A DNA stretch of 6,008 nt from JANLUX01 sp031363705 (GTDB lineage Bacteria > Bacteroidota > Bacteroidia > AKYH767-A > OLB10), in NCBI GenBank assembly GCA_031363705.1, contig JANLUX010000028.1:1-6008 (forward strand), read 5' to 3'. Shown one piece after another: positions 1 to 5,295 of the stretch. Numbering within the stretch: position 1 is the first letter of the stretch; each line of letters starts with the position of its first letter. The notes under the pieces are model-generated. The model saw only the letters and a program-made list of their open reading frames with translations. It did not search any database and had not been told where the DNA came from. Both the position numbers and the translations under genes were made by a program.

Positions 1-2
1 TG

Positions 3-662
3 CAGCTGGTTGTATTTGATGCTTCCATCGAAATGCAGGATATGGATCTCTATTATGAAGATGGAAAAGTAGAGAACATTCCCCTTCGCACACAAATGAC
101 AGAAGATAAAAAAAGCCGTATTATAGATGTAAAAGGCAAAGAAAGTTCCATTGCAAAAGTTGCTTTTGTTTACAAAACATTACCCAACAAAGACAAAGAA
201 AAAGGCACCGTACAGCTTTGGGGTTACAAATCAAACGTAGTGGATGAAAAAGCTGAAAAAACAAACAAAACCGATGCTGATAACAAAAACCCTGCTACTG
301 GCGAGACGCCTAAAACTGCTGTAGTAGTAACAGAAAAAAGCGGTTGGATTCAGATAGCATCTACCATCGTAGATTTTGCCAAAGACAGCGATGAAGTAAA
401 AGTCGCAGGCAAAGATCACTTCAGCCAGTTAAAATTAAAAGCCAAAGATGCGGCCATTCTGCTCGATGCAATTATCGTTTATTATGAGGGTGACAACACC
501 GTTCAGAAAATTAAAATCCCTATACTGCTCAAAGAAACCGAAGAAACAAAAAGCCTCGCTTTGGAAGGAGGCAAACCCATTTACAAAATAGTCCTCATTT
601 ACAAAACCGTTCCTAACCAGCAGAAAGAAAAAGCCGAAGTAGAAATCTGGGGATTGAAATAA
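3..662 (+). CDS. Tandem DUF2541-like repeat protein, 5' end cut off by the window edge
   Basis: The frame is open from the first complete codon (base 3) to the TAA at 660-662, so the ATG at 33 is internal and the true start lies upstream. The visible 219 residues hold two related units of about 76 residues: residues 1-76 (ending YKTLPNKDKEKGTVQLWGYK) and 142-219 (ending YKTVPNQQKEKAEVEIWGLK). Between them lie a hydrophilic Lys/Thr/Asn-rich linker (about 77-112) and the opening strands of unit two, starting GWIQIAS at 114. Each unit shows alternating hydrophobic strands, a central LYYE/VYYE segment and a closing xVxxWG strand. This pattern resembles the DUF2541 (YaaI-like) domain, a small exported beta domain of unknown function. 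That family match is by eye and tentative; the tandem repeat itself is directly visible. Export cannot be judged because the N-terminus is missing. No hairpin terminator follows the stop. Confidence 0.75.
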   Translation, partial: QLVVFDASIEMQDMDLYYEDGKVENIPLRTQMTEDKKSRIIDVKGKESSIAKVAFVYKTLPNKDKEKGTVQLWGYKSNVVDEKAEKTNKTDADNKNPATGETPKTAVVVTEKSGWIQIASTIVDFAKDSDEVKVAGKDHFSQLKLKAKDAAILLDAIIVYYEGDNTVQKIKIPILLKETEETKSLALEGGKPIYKIVLIYKTVPNQQKEKAEVEIWGLK

Positions 663-717
663 CATTTGAACAGTTTTTTAGAAAACATATCACCGCTCCT
701 CTATATAGCACCTTGCC

Positions 718-735
718 TCCAGATAGCTATCTGGA
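718..735. repeat. Perfect 18-base palindrome
   Basis: TCCAGATAGCTATCTGGA equals its own reverse complement over all 18 bases. Its core GATAGCTATC is nearly the same as the core of the second inverted repeat at 876-894 (GATAGCTTATC), so both belong to one intergenic repeat style. It could form a cruciform or RNA hairpin. No T-run follows, so it is not a standard intrinsic terminator. Function unknown. Confidence 0.7.
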
Positions 736-765
736 TTCCATTACAACTCCTCAGCGCAAGGTTAT

Positions 766-894
766 CGTCATTGCGTTGGGTTTCCCGTTCATTGCGAGGC
801 ACGAAGCAATCTGTTAGTCATAAAACCAACCGCGCTTCCGGTGTTTCCATTGCAATCGGGGGCTATCCCAAACAGTCCCGATAGCTTATCGGGA
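766..894 (+). repeat. Interspersed intergenic repeat element of the 'CATTGCGAGGCACGAAGCAATCT' class
   Basis: The element contains two near-copies of CG(T)TCATTGCG at 766-775 and 786-796. The second runs into GCGAGGCACGAAGCAATC, where ATTGC and GCAAT (791-795 and 806-810) can pair as a hairpin. It closes at 876-894 with TCCCGATA-GCT-TATCGGGA, an 8-bp stem with a 3-base loop. From memory, intergenic sequences with this motif are dispersed in many copies in Bacteroidota genomes and produce spurious annotated ORFs containing SLRGTKQS. Whether it is multicopy in this genome cannot be seen from one window. Boundaries are approximate. Confidence 0.55.
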
Positions 895-950
895 TCATTA
901 GTATTTTTGGTAATTCAAAATTAATAATTCATTTTATCAGAATAATTTAG

Positions 951-1043
951 ATGGACATGATTTGTGGAAAGGAATATGATCTTGATAACAGAACCATAAT
1001 TTCATTTTGTGATTTTGCAATAAATTTTTTTGAGCATGTTTAA
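951..1043 (+). pseudogene. C-terminal remnant of a paralogue of the downstream secreted-protein gene
   Basis: In this frame the sequence reads MDMICGKEYDLDNRTIISFC and continues DFAINFFEHV to a TAA at 1041-1043; an in-frame TAG sits at 948-950. The 45 bases at 972-1016 match 1517-1561, just after the next gene, at 37 positions. Six of the eight differences fall in third codon positions. The translations EYDLDNRTIISFCDF and EFDIDKSTIISFCDF share 11 of 15 residues. This pattern points to former protein-coding sequence rather than a copied promoter. I infer that a tandem paralogue stood here and that all but its tail is lost or has decayed beyond recognition; the repeat element ends about 56 bases upstream. 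The tail overlaps the next gene's ATG (1036-1043). Whether the remaining 30 codons are expressed is unknown. Confidence 0.55.
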
Positions 1044-1524
1044 TTCGTTACGTTTCCTGTTACTCTCCGTTATATTGATCGTTATTGAACCAACCCTCCA
1101 TGCACAGGATTATATTGGCACGAACAGGAGCCGCGCTGTAAAGATTTTAATCCGGACTCTTACATACGAGAATATTCAATTTAACTTTACCGAAACTGAT
1201 ACCAGTCTGCATTTTATATTAAATGATGATAAATATGCTAAAGAGGAATTATATCTGCATTTTTCCAATATTGGACTTTGCGATTATACAAAGCTATATA
1301 CCAAATGCACAGAGTGCATAACCAAACATTTTAGCGACTTGATTCTTAACAAACATTATCACTGGAAAAAACTGAATGATAAAAGATATGCATCTACAAA
1401 AAAGGGGAGATTAATTTTAGAGATTTTGGGAGAAGAAAATAGTGCCTGTCCTTACATTTACTTGTATCGTTATCGCGGTAATAAGAAAGAATTTAAAAAC
1501 GAAGTTGAGGGGAATGGAATTTGA
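1036..1524 (+). CDS. Small secreted protein of unknown function, probably frameshifted near its C-terminus
   Basis: The ORF can also begin at a TTG (1030), but the ATG at 1036 gives a clean signal peptide: a hydrophobic core LLLSVILIVI and a likely signal peptidase I cleavage after LHAQ (residue 24). It encodes 162 residues as it stands. The mature part is not a family I can name. It has four cysteines (82, 91, 94, 138), including a CxxC at 91-94, which could form disulfides in the periplasm or outside the cell, and its alternating charged and aromatic segments suggest a compact globular domain. No membrane segment follows the signal. The annotated end, GNGI, is probably artificial: dropping one G from the GGGG run at 1509-1512 joins this frame to 1514-1603 and gives about 188 residues with a tail matching the upstream paralogue remnant. 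No Shine-Dalgarno sequence is evident. It converges on the protease gene downstream. Confidence 0.72.
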   Translation: MFNSLRFLLLSVILIVIEPTLHAQDYIGTNRSRAVKILIRTLTYENIQFNFTETDTSLHFILNDDKYAKEELYLHFSNIGLCDYTKLYTKCTECITKHFSDLILNKHYHWKKLNDKRYASTKKGRLILEILGEENSACPYIYLYRYRGNKKEFKNEVEGNGI

Positions 1525-1603
1525 TATAGATAAAAGCACCATTATTTCCTTCTGTGATTTTCAATTAAGTTTTTTGAGTATAAAAAATATATGTTCGCCC
1601 TAA
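1514..1603 (+). pseudogene. Displaced C-terminal tail of the 1036-1524 gene, in the +1 frame
   Basis: Read from 1514, this segment encodes MEFDIDKSTIISFCDFQLSF and then LSIKNICSP before the TAA at 1601-1603. It is out of frame with 1036-1524, which stops at 1522-1524, but removal of one G at 1509-1512 makes the two continuous (…NEVEG-MEFDID…). It aligns with the paralogue tail at 966-1034, with one single-base gap after codon DF that explains why the last few residues differ. Two explanations remain: a real frameshift in this strain, or a homopolymer base-calling error. Confidence 0.5.
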
Positions 1604-1608
1604 CCAAC
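1593..1608. repeat. GTTCGCCCTAACCAAC motif, first copy
   Basis: This 16-mer matches 5199-5214 (GTCCGCCCCAACCAAC) at 14 of 16 bases. GTTCGC at 1593-1598 can also pair with GCGAAC at 1621-1626. Both copies sit downstream of coding sequence near a terminator region, so this may be a fragment of an intergenic hairpin repeat. Function unknown. Confidence 0.35.
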
Positions 1609-1651
1609 TCCCCCGTTTGTGCGAACGTCCGTTCTTGCCATTCACCACTTT

Positions 1652-1680
1652 CTGTCAAGAGCATGCTGTTTTATTGACAG
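1652..1680 (+). terminator. Possible plus-strand terminator hairpin
   Basis: CTGTCAA (1652-1658) and TTGACAG (1674-1680) form a perfect 7-bp stem around a 15-base loop. A T7 run follows at about 1689-1695, some eight bases beyond the stem. The stem is weak and the T-run is distant, so efficiency is doubtful. Its place, between the small secreted-protein gene and the convergent protease gene, suits a transcript end. Confidence 0.35.
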
Positions 1681-1753
1681 TAACAATATTTTTTTCTTCC
1701 GTAGGGAAGGGAGATGAAAAAAAATAAACCCCCATCAGGGTGTGAATTAAACC

Positions 1754-1780
1754 AAAAAGGCTGCCCGCAATGGACAGCCT
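1754..1780 (-). terminator. Intrinsic terminator of the M43 protease gene
   Basis: On the minus strand AGGCTGTCC-ATTGC-GGGCAGCCT forms a 9-bp stem (one G-T wobble) with a 5-base loop, followed at once by TTTTT. It lies about 25 bases past the protease stop codon, the expected place. Confidence 0.85.
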
Positions 1781-1805
1781 CTTTCGAATCTTTTTTAAAG
1801 ATTGA

Positions 1806-3743
1806 TTATTTATTAATAATAAGTTTCTGTATATTTTTCTGTCCGTTAATAATAACCTCAACAAAATAAACACCTGAATGCAAAGCAGACAAATCAACAT
1901 CCATTTTATTCAATCCATCGGGCAACTCCCTCTGTTGACTTAATACCAATCGTCCCATTACATCATAAACATAAATATTTGAAGTTTGGTTTTCATCAGA
2001 TATCATTGATATTATCAAATGATCATTTGCAGGGTTTGGATACAAGCTCACATCACCGGTTTTATCCATGCCTGCTGTACTCCATTCCATTTCTTTAAAG
2101 CTGCTTGAGCTTGTATTGGCACGAAGCAGGTAACATGCAGTAGTGCTGCTTCCACTGTAAGGATAAACCTTAATATAATAAGTTGCCGCAGCGGCTGCAT
2201 TGTAAATAATACTCTCGCTTGTTGTTCCACTGTTTTGGCCAGTTGCTAATAAAGTATTAGAGGAGTTATATAATTTAACATCATAATCAAAAGGAAGATT
2301 TCCCAATGTAACTTTAATTTTAGGCGCTGCCGCAGTAGTGGTAAATTTATACCAGTCTTTATCAGTGCTTGAAGAGATGGTAGCATATATATCAGCATTA
2401 GTATTAATCACCTTTGCAGCTGATTTCGAATTATTCGGTTCGTAAGGATCACCGTTACAGCCACCACCGGCAGAAGTTGTAGTGAATGTTGCAATAGATG
2501 AATAATTACCAGTGGTAGTTCCACACACAGCCTGTACCTGGAAATCATAAGAAGTGCCTGCCGATAATCCTGATACAGCTTGTGAATTGGTGGATGAAGT
2601 GGTAAGTATCCAACTTCCAGAAGGAGAAGAGCGGTACTGAACGTTATAACTTGAAGCTCCGCTTACAACACTCCAGTTTAAGGTTGCCGAAGTTTGGGTA
2701 ACCGAAGTAGCTGATAAGCTTCCGGGTGTACCACAACTGCCTGCAACAACCGGAACGCAACCCTGCGAGCTTAAAATGGAAGAGCGAGCCCCACCAGCAG
2801 CAAACAATGCATTGCAGCGTGTTGATTGCCCCTGGGTAAATGTATTCATACAGCCGTCATTGGTATAGTCCATGTAATTCATAAACATATCGCCATTAGG
2901 TCCGTTACTGCATGAAACTGTTGGAAATACAGGGCAACCGTAATTTTCATCAGCCTGGTTTGGCGTGTCTGCAACCTGATCGGTGCCATTACATGAGGTA
3001 CCATCGTCACCCCATATATGATATAGATTTAACCAGTGCCCCACCTCATGGGTTGCAGTTCTTCCTAAATGATAAGGAGTGGAAGTACCGGGTGCTGAAG
3101 GACCACCTACAGAGCCGGTAAGCAATACGACACCATCAGTTGATGGTGAGCCTCCGGGAAACTGCGCATATCCCAACAATCCACCACCAAGATTACAAAC
3201 CCATATATTCAAATAGTTTCCGGCAGGCCATGCATCATCGCCACCGGTTGAATTATGCTTTACATTATCATTAGAGCTGAATGAAGTAGTTGAAGTAAAC
3301 TTTCTCACAATACCTGTTGAAGAACTTCCGGCAGGATCCTGTTGAGCCATGCAAAACTGGATGCCTGTGCTTGCAGCCACACTTGTAAATGCCGAAGGGG
3401 TATTACTTGCATCCGCATTTGTGCGTGAAAAATCTTTATTTAATACATCTAACTGAGCCAGTATGCGTGCATCAGATATGTTTTGAGCAGTAGTGTTATA
3501 TACCACGTGAAATACAACGGGGATGGTAACTACCGCAGCAGTCATGTTGCCACCCTTTTGCTGAATATAGGTAGCAGTAAATTGTTCAATGGCTTCTCGT
3601 TTTTCTTTCAGAGAGGGATCGTTTTTTAATTGCTCATTCAAATAATTCATCGTTCCGCAATTGCGAACCAAAGTGCTTTGCGCATAAGCGCCTCCCATTC
3701 CGAGCAGTAATGCTCCAAATATTGTAAGTAATTTTTTTCTCAT
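1806..3743 (-). CDS. Secreted M43-family zinc metalloprotease with Fn3, PPC and T9SS sorting domains
   Basis: This 645-residue protein is a predicted extracellular zinc endopeptidase of the M43 (pappalysin/cytophagalysin) family. A signal peptide (MRKKLLTIFGALLLGMGGAY, cleavage near AQ, residue 22) leads into a propeptide and catalytic domain (about 70-330). The zinc site HEVGHWLNLYH (232-242) supplies His232, His236 and His242 as ligands and Glu233 as catalytic base. Asn stands at 239, where many metzincins have Gly; as I recall, this is usual in Bacteroidota members. The Met-turn is in MNYMDY (288-293). Next come a fibronectin type III domain (about 337-423), a pre-peptidase C-terminal (PPC) beta domain starting DPYEPNNS (432-545), and a T9SS type A sorting domain (about 564-645) with the typical LYPNPANDHL start and GVYFVEV strand. 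It should cross the outer membrane through T9SS and be released or anchored after removal of this tail. The gene appears intact and monocistronic, with its own promoter and terminator. Substrate unknown. Confidence 0.95.
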   Translation of the reverse strand: MRKKLLTIFGALLLGMGGAYAQSTLVRNCGTMNYLNEQLKNDPSLKEKREAIEQFTATYIQQKGGNMTAAVVTIPVVFHVVYNTTAQNISDARILAQLDVLNKDFSRTNADASNTPSAFTSVAASTGIQFCMAQQDPAGSSSTGIVRKFTSTTSFSSNDNVKHNSTGGDDAWPAGNYLNIWVCNLGGGLLGYAQFPGGSPSTDGVVLLTGSVGGPSAPGTSTPYHLGRTATHEVGHWLNLYHIWGDDGTSCNGTDQVADTPNQADENYGCPVFPTVSCSNGPNGDMFMNYMDYTNDGCMNTFTQGQSTRCNALFAAGGARSSILSSQGCVPVVAGSCGTPGSLSATSVTQTSATLNWSVVSGASSYNVQYRSSPSGSWILTTSSTNSQAVSGLSAGTSYDFQVQAVCGTTTGNYSSIATFTTTSAGGGCNGDPYEPNNSKSAAKVINTNADIYATISSSTDKDWYKFTTTAAAPKIKVTLGNLPFDYDVKLYNSSNTLLATGQNSGTTSESIIYNAAAAATYYIKVYPYSGSSTTACYLLRANTSSSSFKEMEWSTAGMDKTGDVSLYPNPANDHLIISMISDENQTSNIYVYDVMGRLVLSQQRELPDGLNKMDVDLSALHSGVYFVEVIINGQKNIQKLIINK

Positions 3744-3766
3744 CTTTTTTGCTTCTTTTATTTGAT

Positions 3767-3774
3767 CAAATGTA
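3767..3774 (-). promoter_or_regulatory. Likely -7 promoter box of the M43 protease gene
   Basis: The minus strand reads TACATTTG, a full match to the Bacteroidota -7 consensus TAnnTTTG, ending 23 bases before the ATG. No good -33 TTTG is seen 17-23 bases further upstream. The box overlaps a 10-base palindrome, TTTGATCAAA (3761-3770), which might be an operator or chance. The leader before the ATG is A-rich with no strong Shine-Dalgarno sequence. Confidence 0.45.
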
Positions 3775-4067
3775 ATAATTTATTTATTACCCCCATATAG
3801 CGCAACCATAGCTTAATCGCTGATAGTTCAAGCATCCGCTTGGAATGCCTTTTATTCTCATTCCTCAGTAGCCCCACAGTCTTCTACTCGGTCGCGTTTG
3901 TCGAGTGTTCAATATCGCGAACGTTTAAATCCTGAGGTTTATAATATTTCCCTGTATCATCCTGATTTGAACTATACTAATGAGGGTATAAAAAATCAAC
4001 CGGGCTAAATAAAAGTCGAGAATTTTGAAATGATTCCTAAAGCATAAAAGGTTTAAATTTCTTTTCT
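3775..4067. other. Intergenic region without a recognisable gene
   Basis: About 290 bases between the divergently transcribed protease and OmpA-family genes. I see no coding frame of useful length on either strand, no tRNA shape and no transposon end. The only small frame is a 24-codon one on the minus strand (3787-3861). Because a strong plus-strand terminator follows at 4068, an untranslated plus-strand transcript is possible, but no convincing promoter box was found for it. A TTTG at 3966-3969 is followed 17 bases later by TATAAAAA, which does not match TAnnTTTG. Confidence 0.5.
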
Positions 4068-4107
4068 AAGAGCCGTCTCACAAAAAGGGACGGCTCTTTT
4101 GTTTTTT
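4068..4107 (+). terminator. Strong plus-strand intrinsic terminator
   Basis: AAGAGCCGTC (4068-4077) pairs perfectly with GACGGCTCTT (4089-4098) over 10 bp around an 11-base loop, followed by TTGTTTTTT. The T-run lies only on the plus-strand side; the minus side continues TAGAAAAG. No plus-strand gene is visible in the preceding 320 bases, so what it terminates is unclear. Confidence 0.8.
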
Positions 4108-4215
4108 ACTATTCATACTGCCATCTGCCTAATAGCAAAATCAAAAGATAACCAAACACCTAAAACCCGAATTAAAAACTGCCCAATAGGAAAGATAGCG
4201 AAAACCTATGAATAA

Positions 4216-4248
4216 TTTGCGATCATTAAATCTACTTTATTATCTTTC
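4216..4248 (+). promoter_or_regulatory. Likely promoter of the OmpA-family gene
   Basis: TTTG (4216-4219) and TATCTTTC (4241-4248) are separated by 21 bases. They fit the Bacteroidota pattern of a -33 TTTG box and a -7 TAnnTTTG box, with one mismatch at the last base. The -7 box ends 20 bases before the ATG, implying a very short leader. Confidence 0.5.
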
Positions 4249-4268
4249 CAGACAAAATAATATCTACC

Positions 4269-5102
4269 ATGAAAAAAAAGATATCCATATTATTATTTGC
4301 TGTATTATTTACTTTCCATGCTTTCGCTCAGATTGAGCAGGATGCTGAAGGTTGTAAAGATCACCCAATGTTTAACCGGATGCCGGGCTTCTGGATCAAC
4401 CAGTGCGCTGAAAATTTTGCAGCACTTGAGGTGGTAATTGGTTCTGAAGGAAAAACACAATCTGAAGAGGGTAACAGAACACATTTAGATTATTTGTTCA
4501 ATCCAGCCAAACAGAAATATCCAAGTTGGCTGCAGGTAACAAGAAATTATGAAAATGCAATTCTGAAAATGGGCGGAAAAAAAATATATTACGATAATGG
4601 ATTTGCAACCTATAAACTTTCAAGAGAGGGAAAAGAAACATGGATCATGCTTTCTTTTATGTCAGGAACTGATATACAGTTGGAACAATATACGCTCGAT
4701 ATCCTGGAAAAAGAACCTATGAAACAGGATATCTCCGCTAGTGACATATACTCAACATTAAATACAACCGGATCAGTTGCCTTATATATAAACTTCGAAA
4801 CCGGTAAATCCGCTATAAAGCCTGAATCACAAAAAATTATAGATGAAGTTGCTGAAATGCTTAAAGCCAATCCTTCATTAAAAATCAGCATCGAAGGACA
4901 TACTGACAATGTGGGAACACCTGCCTCTAACCAGGCATTGTCAGAAGCCAGGGCTAAGGCAGTAATGAATGCGCTGATTGCAAAAAATATTGATAAAAGC
5001 CGTCTTTCTTCAAAAGGTTGGGGTCAGTCAAAACCCCTTTCCGGCAATGACACAGAAGAAGGAAAAGCTAAAAACAGGAGAGTTGAAATTGTGAAATTGT
5101 AA
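4269..5102 (+). CDS. OmpA-family peptidoglycan-binding envelope protein
   Basis: The protein has 277 residues. The ATG at 4269 starts a clear signal peptide, MKKKISILLFAVLFTFHAFA, with cleavage near residue 20-21 and no lipobox cysteine, so it is periplasmic or outer-membrane associated and not a lipoprotein. The C-terminal OmpA-like domain spans about 171-275: the strand ALYINFETGKSAIKPES, then the core IEGHTDNVG with Asp213, LSEARAKAV with Arg228 (the two residues that in this family hold the diaminopimelate of peptidoglycan), and the ending NRRVEI (269-274). The N-terminal part (about 22-165) contains CKDHPMFNRMPGFWI (29-43) and a second cysteine at 46. It resembles the DHP-x-x-x-R-x-P-G start of DUF4892-type domains, a tentative call made by eye. 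It is not the usual eight-stranded OmpA barrel and shows no TPR or lipoprotein anchor. The gene appears monocistronic with its own promoter and converges on the Omp85 gene. It probably tethers something to the cell wall; the partner is unknown. Confidence 0.92.
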   Translation: MKKKISILLFAVLFTFHAFAQIEQDAEGCKDHPMFNRMPGFWINQCAENFAALEVVIGSEGKTQSEEGNRTHLDYLFNPAKQKYPSWLQVTRNYENAILKMGGKKIYYDNGFATYKLSREGKETWIMLSFMSGTDIQLEQYTLDILEKEPMKQDISASDIYSTLNTTGSVALYINFETGKSAIKPESQKIIDEVAEMLKANPSLKISIEGHTDNVGTPASNQALSEARAKAVMNALIAKNIDKSRLSSKGWGQSKPLSGNDTEEGKAKNRRVEIVKL

Positions 5103-5141
5103 ATTCTCATTGCATAAGTTATAACTGAATATTGCAAAACT

Positions 5142-5161
5142 GCTTAAGGTTATAATTAAGC
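5142..5161 (+). other. Weak hairpin after the OmpA-family gene
   Basis: GCTTAA and TTAAGC form a 6-bp stem with an 8-base loop 39 bases past the stop. A 7-base inverted repeat, TTATAAC (5119-5125) with GTTATAA (5149-5155), overlaps it. No T-run follows on the plus strand, so this is at best a transcript-end structure. Confidence 0.25.
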
Positions 5162-5170
5162 GATGAAAAT

Positions 5171-5206
5171 AAAAAAAGGGCGAACCTGAAAAATGTGTGT
5201 CCGCCC
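5171..5206 (-). terminator. Intrinsic terminator of the Omp85-family gene
   Basis: On the minus strand GGGCGGAC (5206-5199) pairs with GTTCGCCC (5185-5178) over 8 bp with one G-T wobble and a 13-base loop, followed by TTTTTTT. It lies about 90 bases past the minus-strand stop at 5296. There is no T-run on the plus side, so it serves the minus-strand gene. Confidence 0.75.
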
Positions 5207-5214
5207 CAACCAAC
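5199..5214. repeat. GTCCGCCCCAACCAAC motif, second copy
   Basis: It matches 1593-1608 at 14 of 16 bases. Here half of it is one arm of the terminator stem at 5178-5206, while the CAACCAAC part lies outside the stem, so the similarity is more than a shared stem. Confidence 0.35.
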
Positions 5215-5295
5215 CTAACCGATTATCTCTATTAAATATATATGCCATCCGGTTTTAAACCATATTGGGGTCATTGACCACAATTTAAGATGTAT

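Larger units (their letters stand above)
663..950. other. Intergenic region with no credible gene, rich in palindromic repeats
   Basis: This 288-base stretch between two plus-strand genes has no ORF I would call. A 72-codon frame (666-884) exists, but its translation contains SLRGTKQS, which arises whenever this intergenic repeat class is translated, and it begins with a non-ATG codon. The stretch holds a perfect 18-base palindrome, a copied CATTGCG motif and an 8-bp stem-loop, listed separately. Bases 895-950 are AT-rich with no feature that I recognise. Confidence 0.6.

Noticed and set aside
666..884. 72-codon plus-strand frame
   Set aside because: It starts with a non-ATG codon and reads through the intergenic repeat; its SLRGTKQS segment is the known signature of spurious ORFs from this repeat class.
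951..1043. The repeat at 966-1034 as a duplicated promoter rather than a coding tail
   Set aside because: Differences cluster at third codon positions and the shared frame is preserved for 15 codons; no full TTTG/TAnnTTTG pair is present in it. A dual role cannot be excluded.
1655..1900. 81-codon minus-strand frame with a hydrophobic start
   Set aside because: It overlaps the 3' end of the M43 gene in another frame and crosses that gene's terminator; the hydrophobicity is a by-product of the AT-rich overlap.
2912..3121. 69-codon plus-strand frame inside the M43 gene
   Set aside because: It is antisense to the catalytic domain, whose HExxH motif and Met-turn are intact on the minus strand.
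3787..3861. 24-codon minus-strand frame upstream of the M43 gene (MRIKGIPSGCLNYQRLSYGC…), considered as a leader peptide or gene remnant
   Set aside because: It has no ribosome binding site, recognisable homologue or attenuator hairpin, and it lies upstream of the likely -7 box, so it would not be in the protease transcript.
3880..3935. GTGTTCAATATCG, glanced at as a possible tRNA T-loop with CTCG/CGAG pairing nearby
   Set aside because: There is no acceptor stem, D-arm or anticodon arm in the right places.
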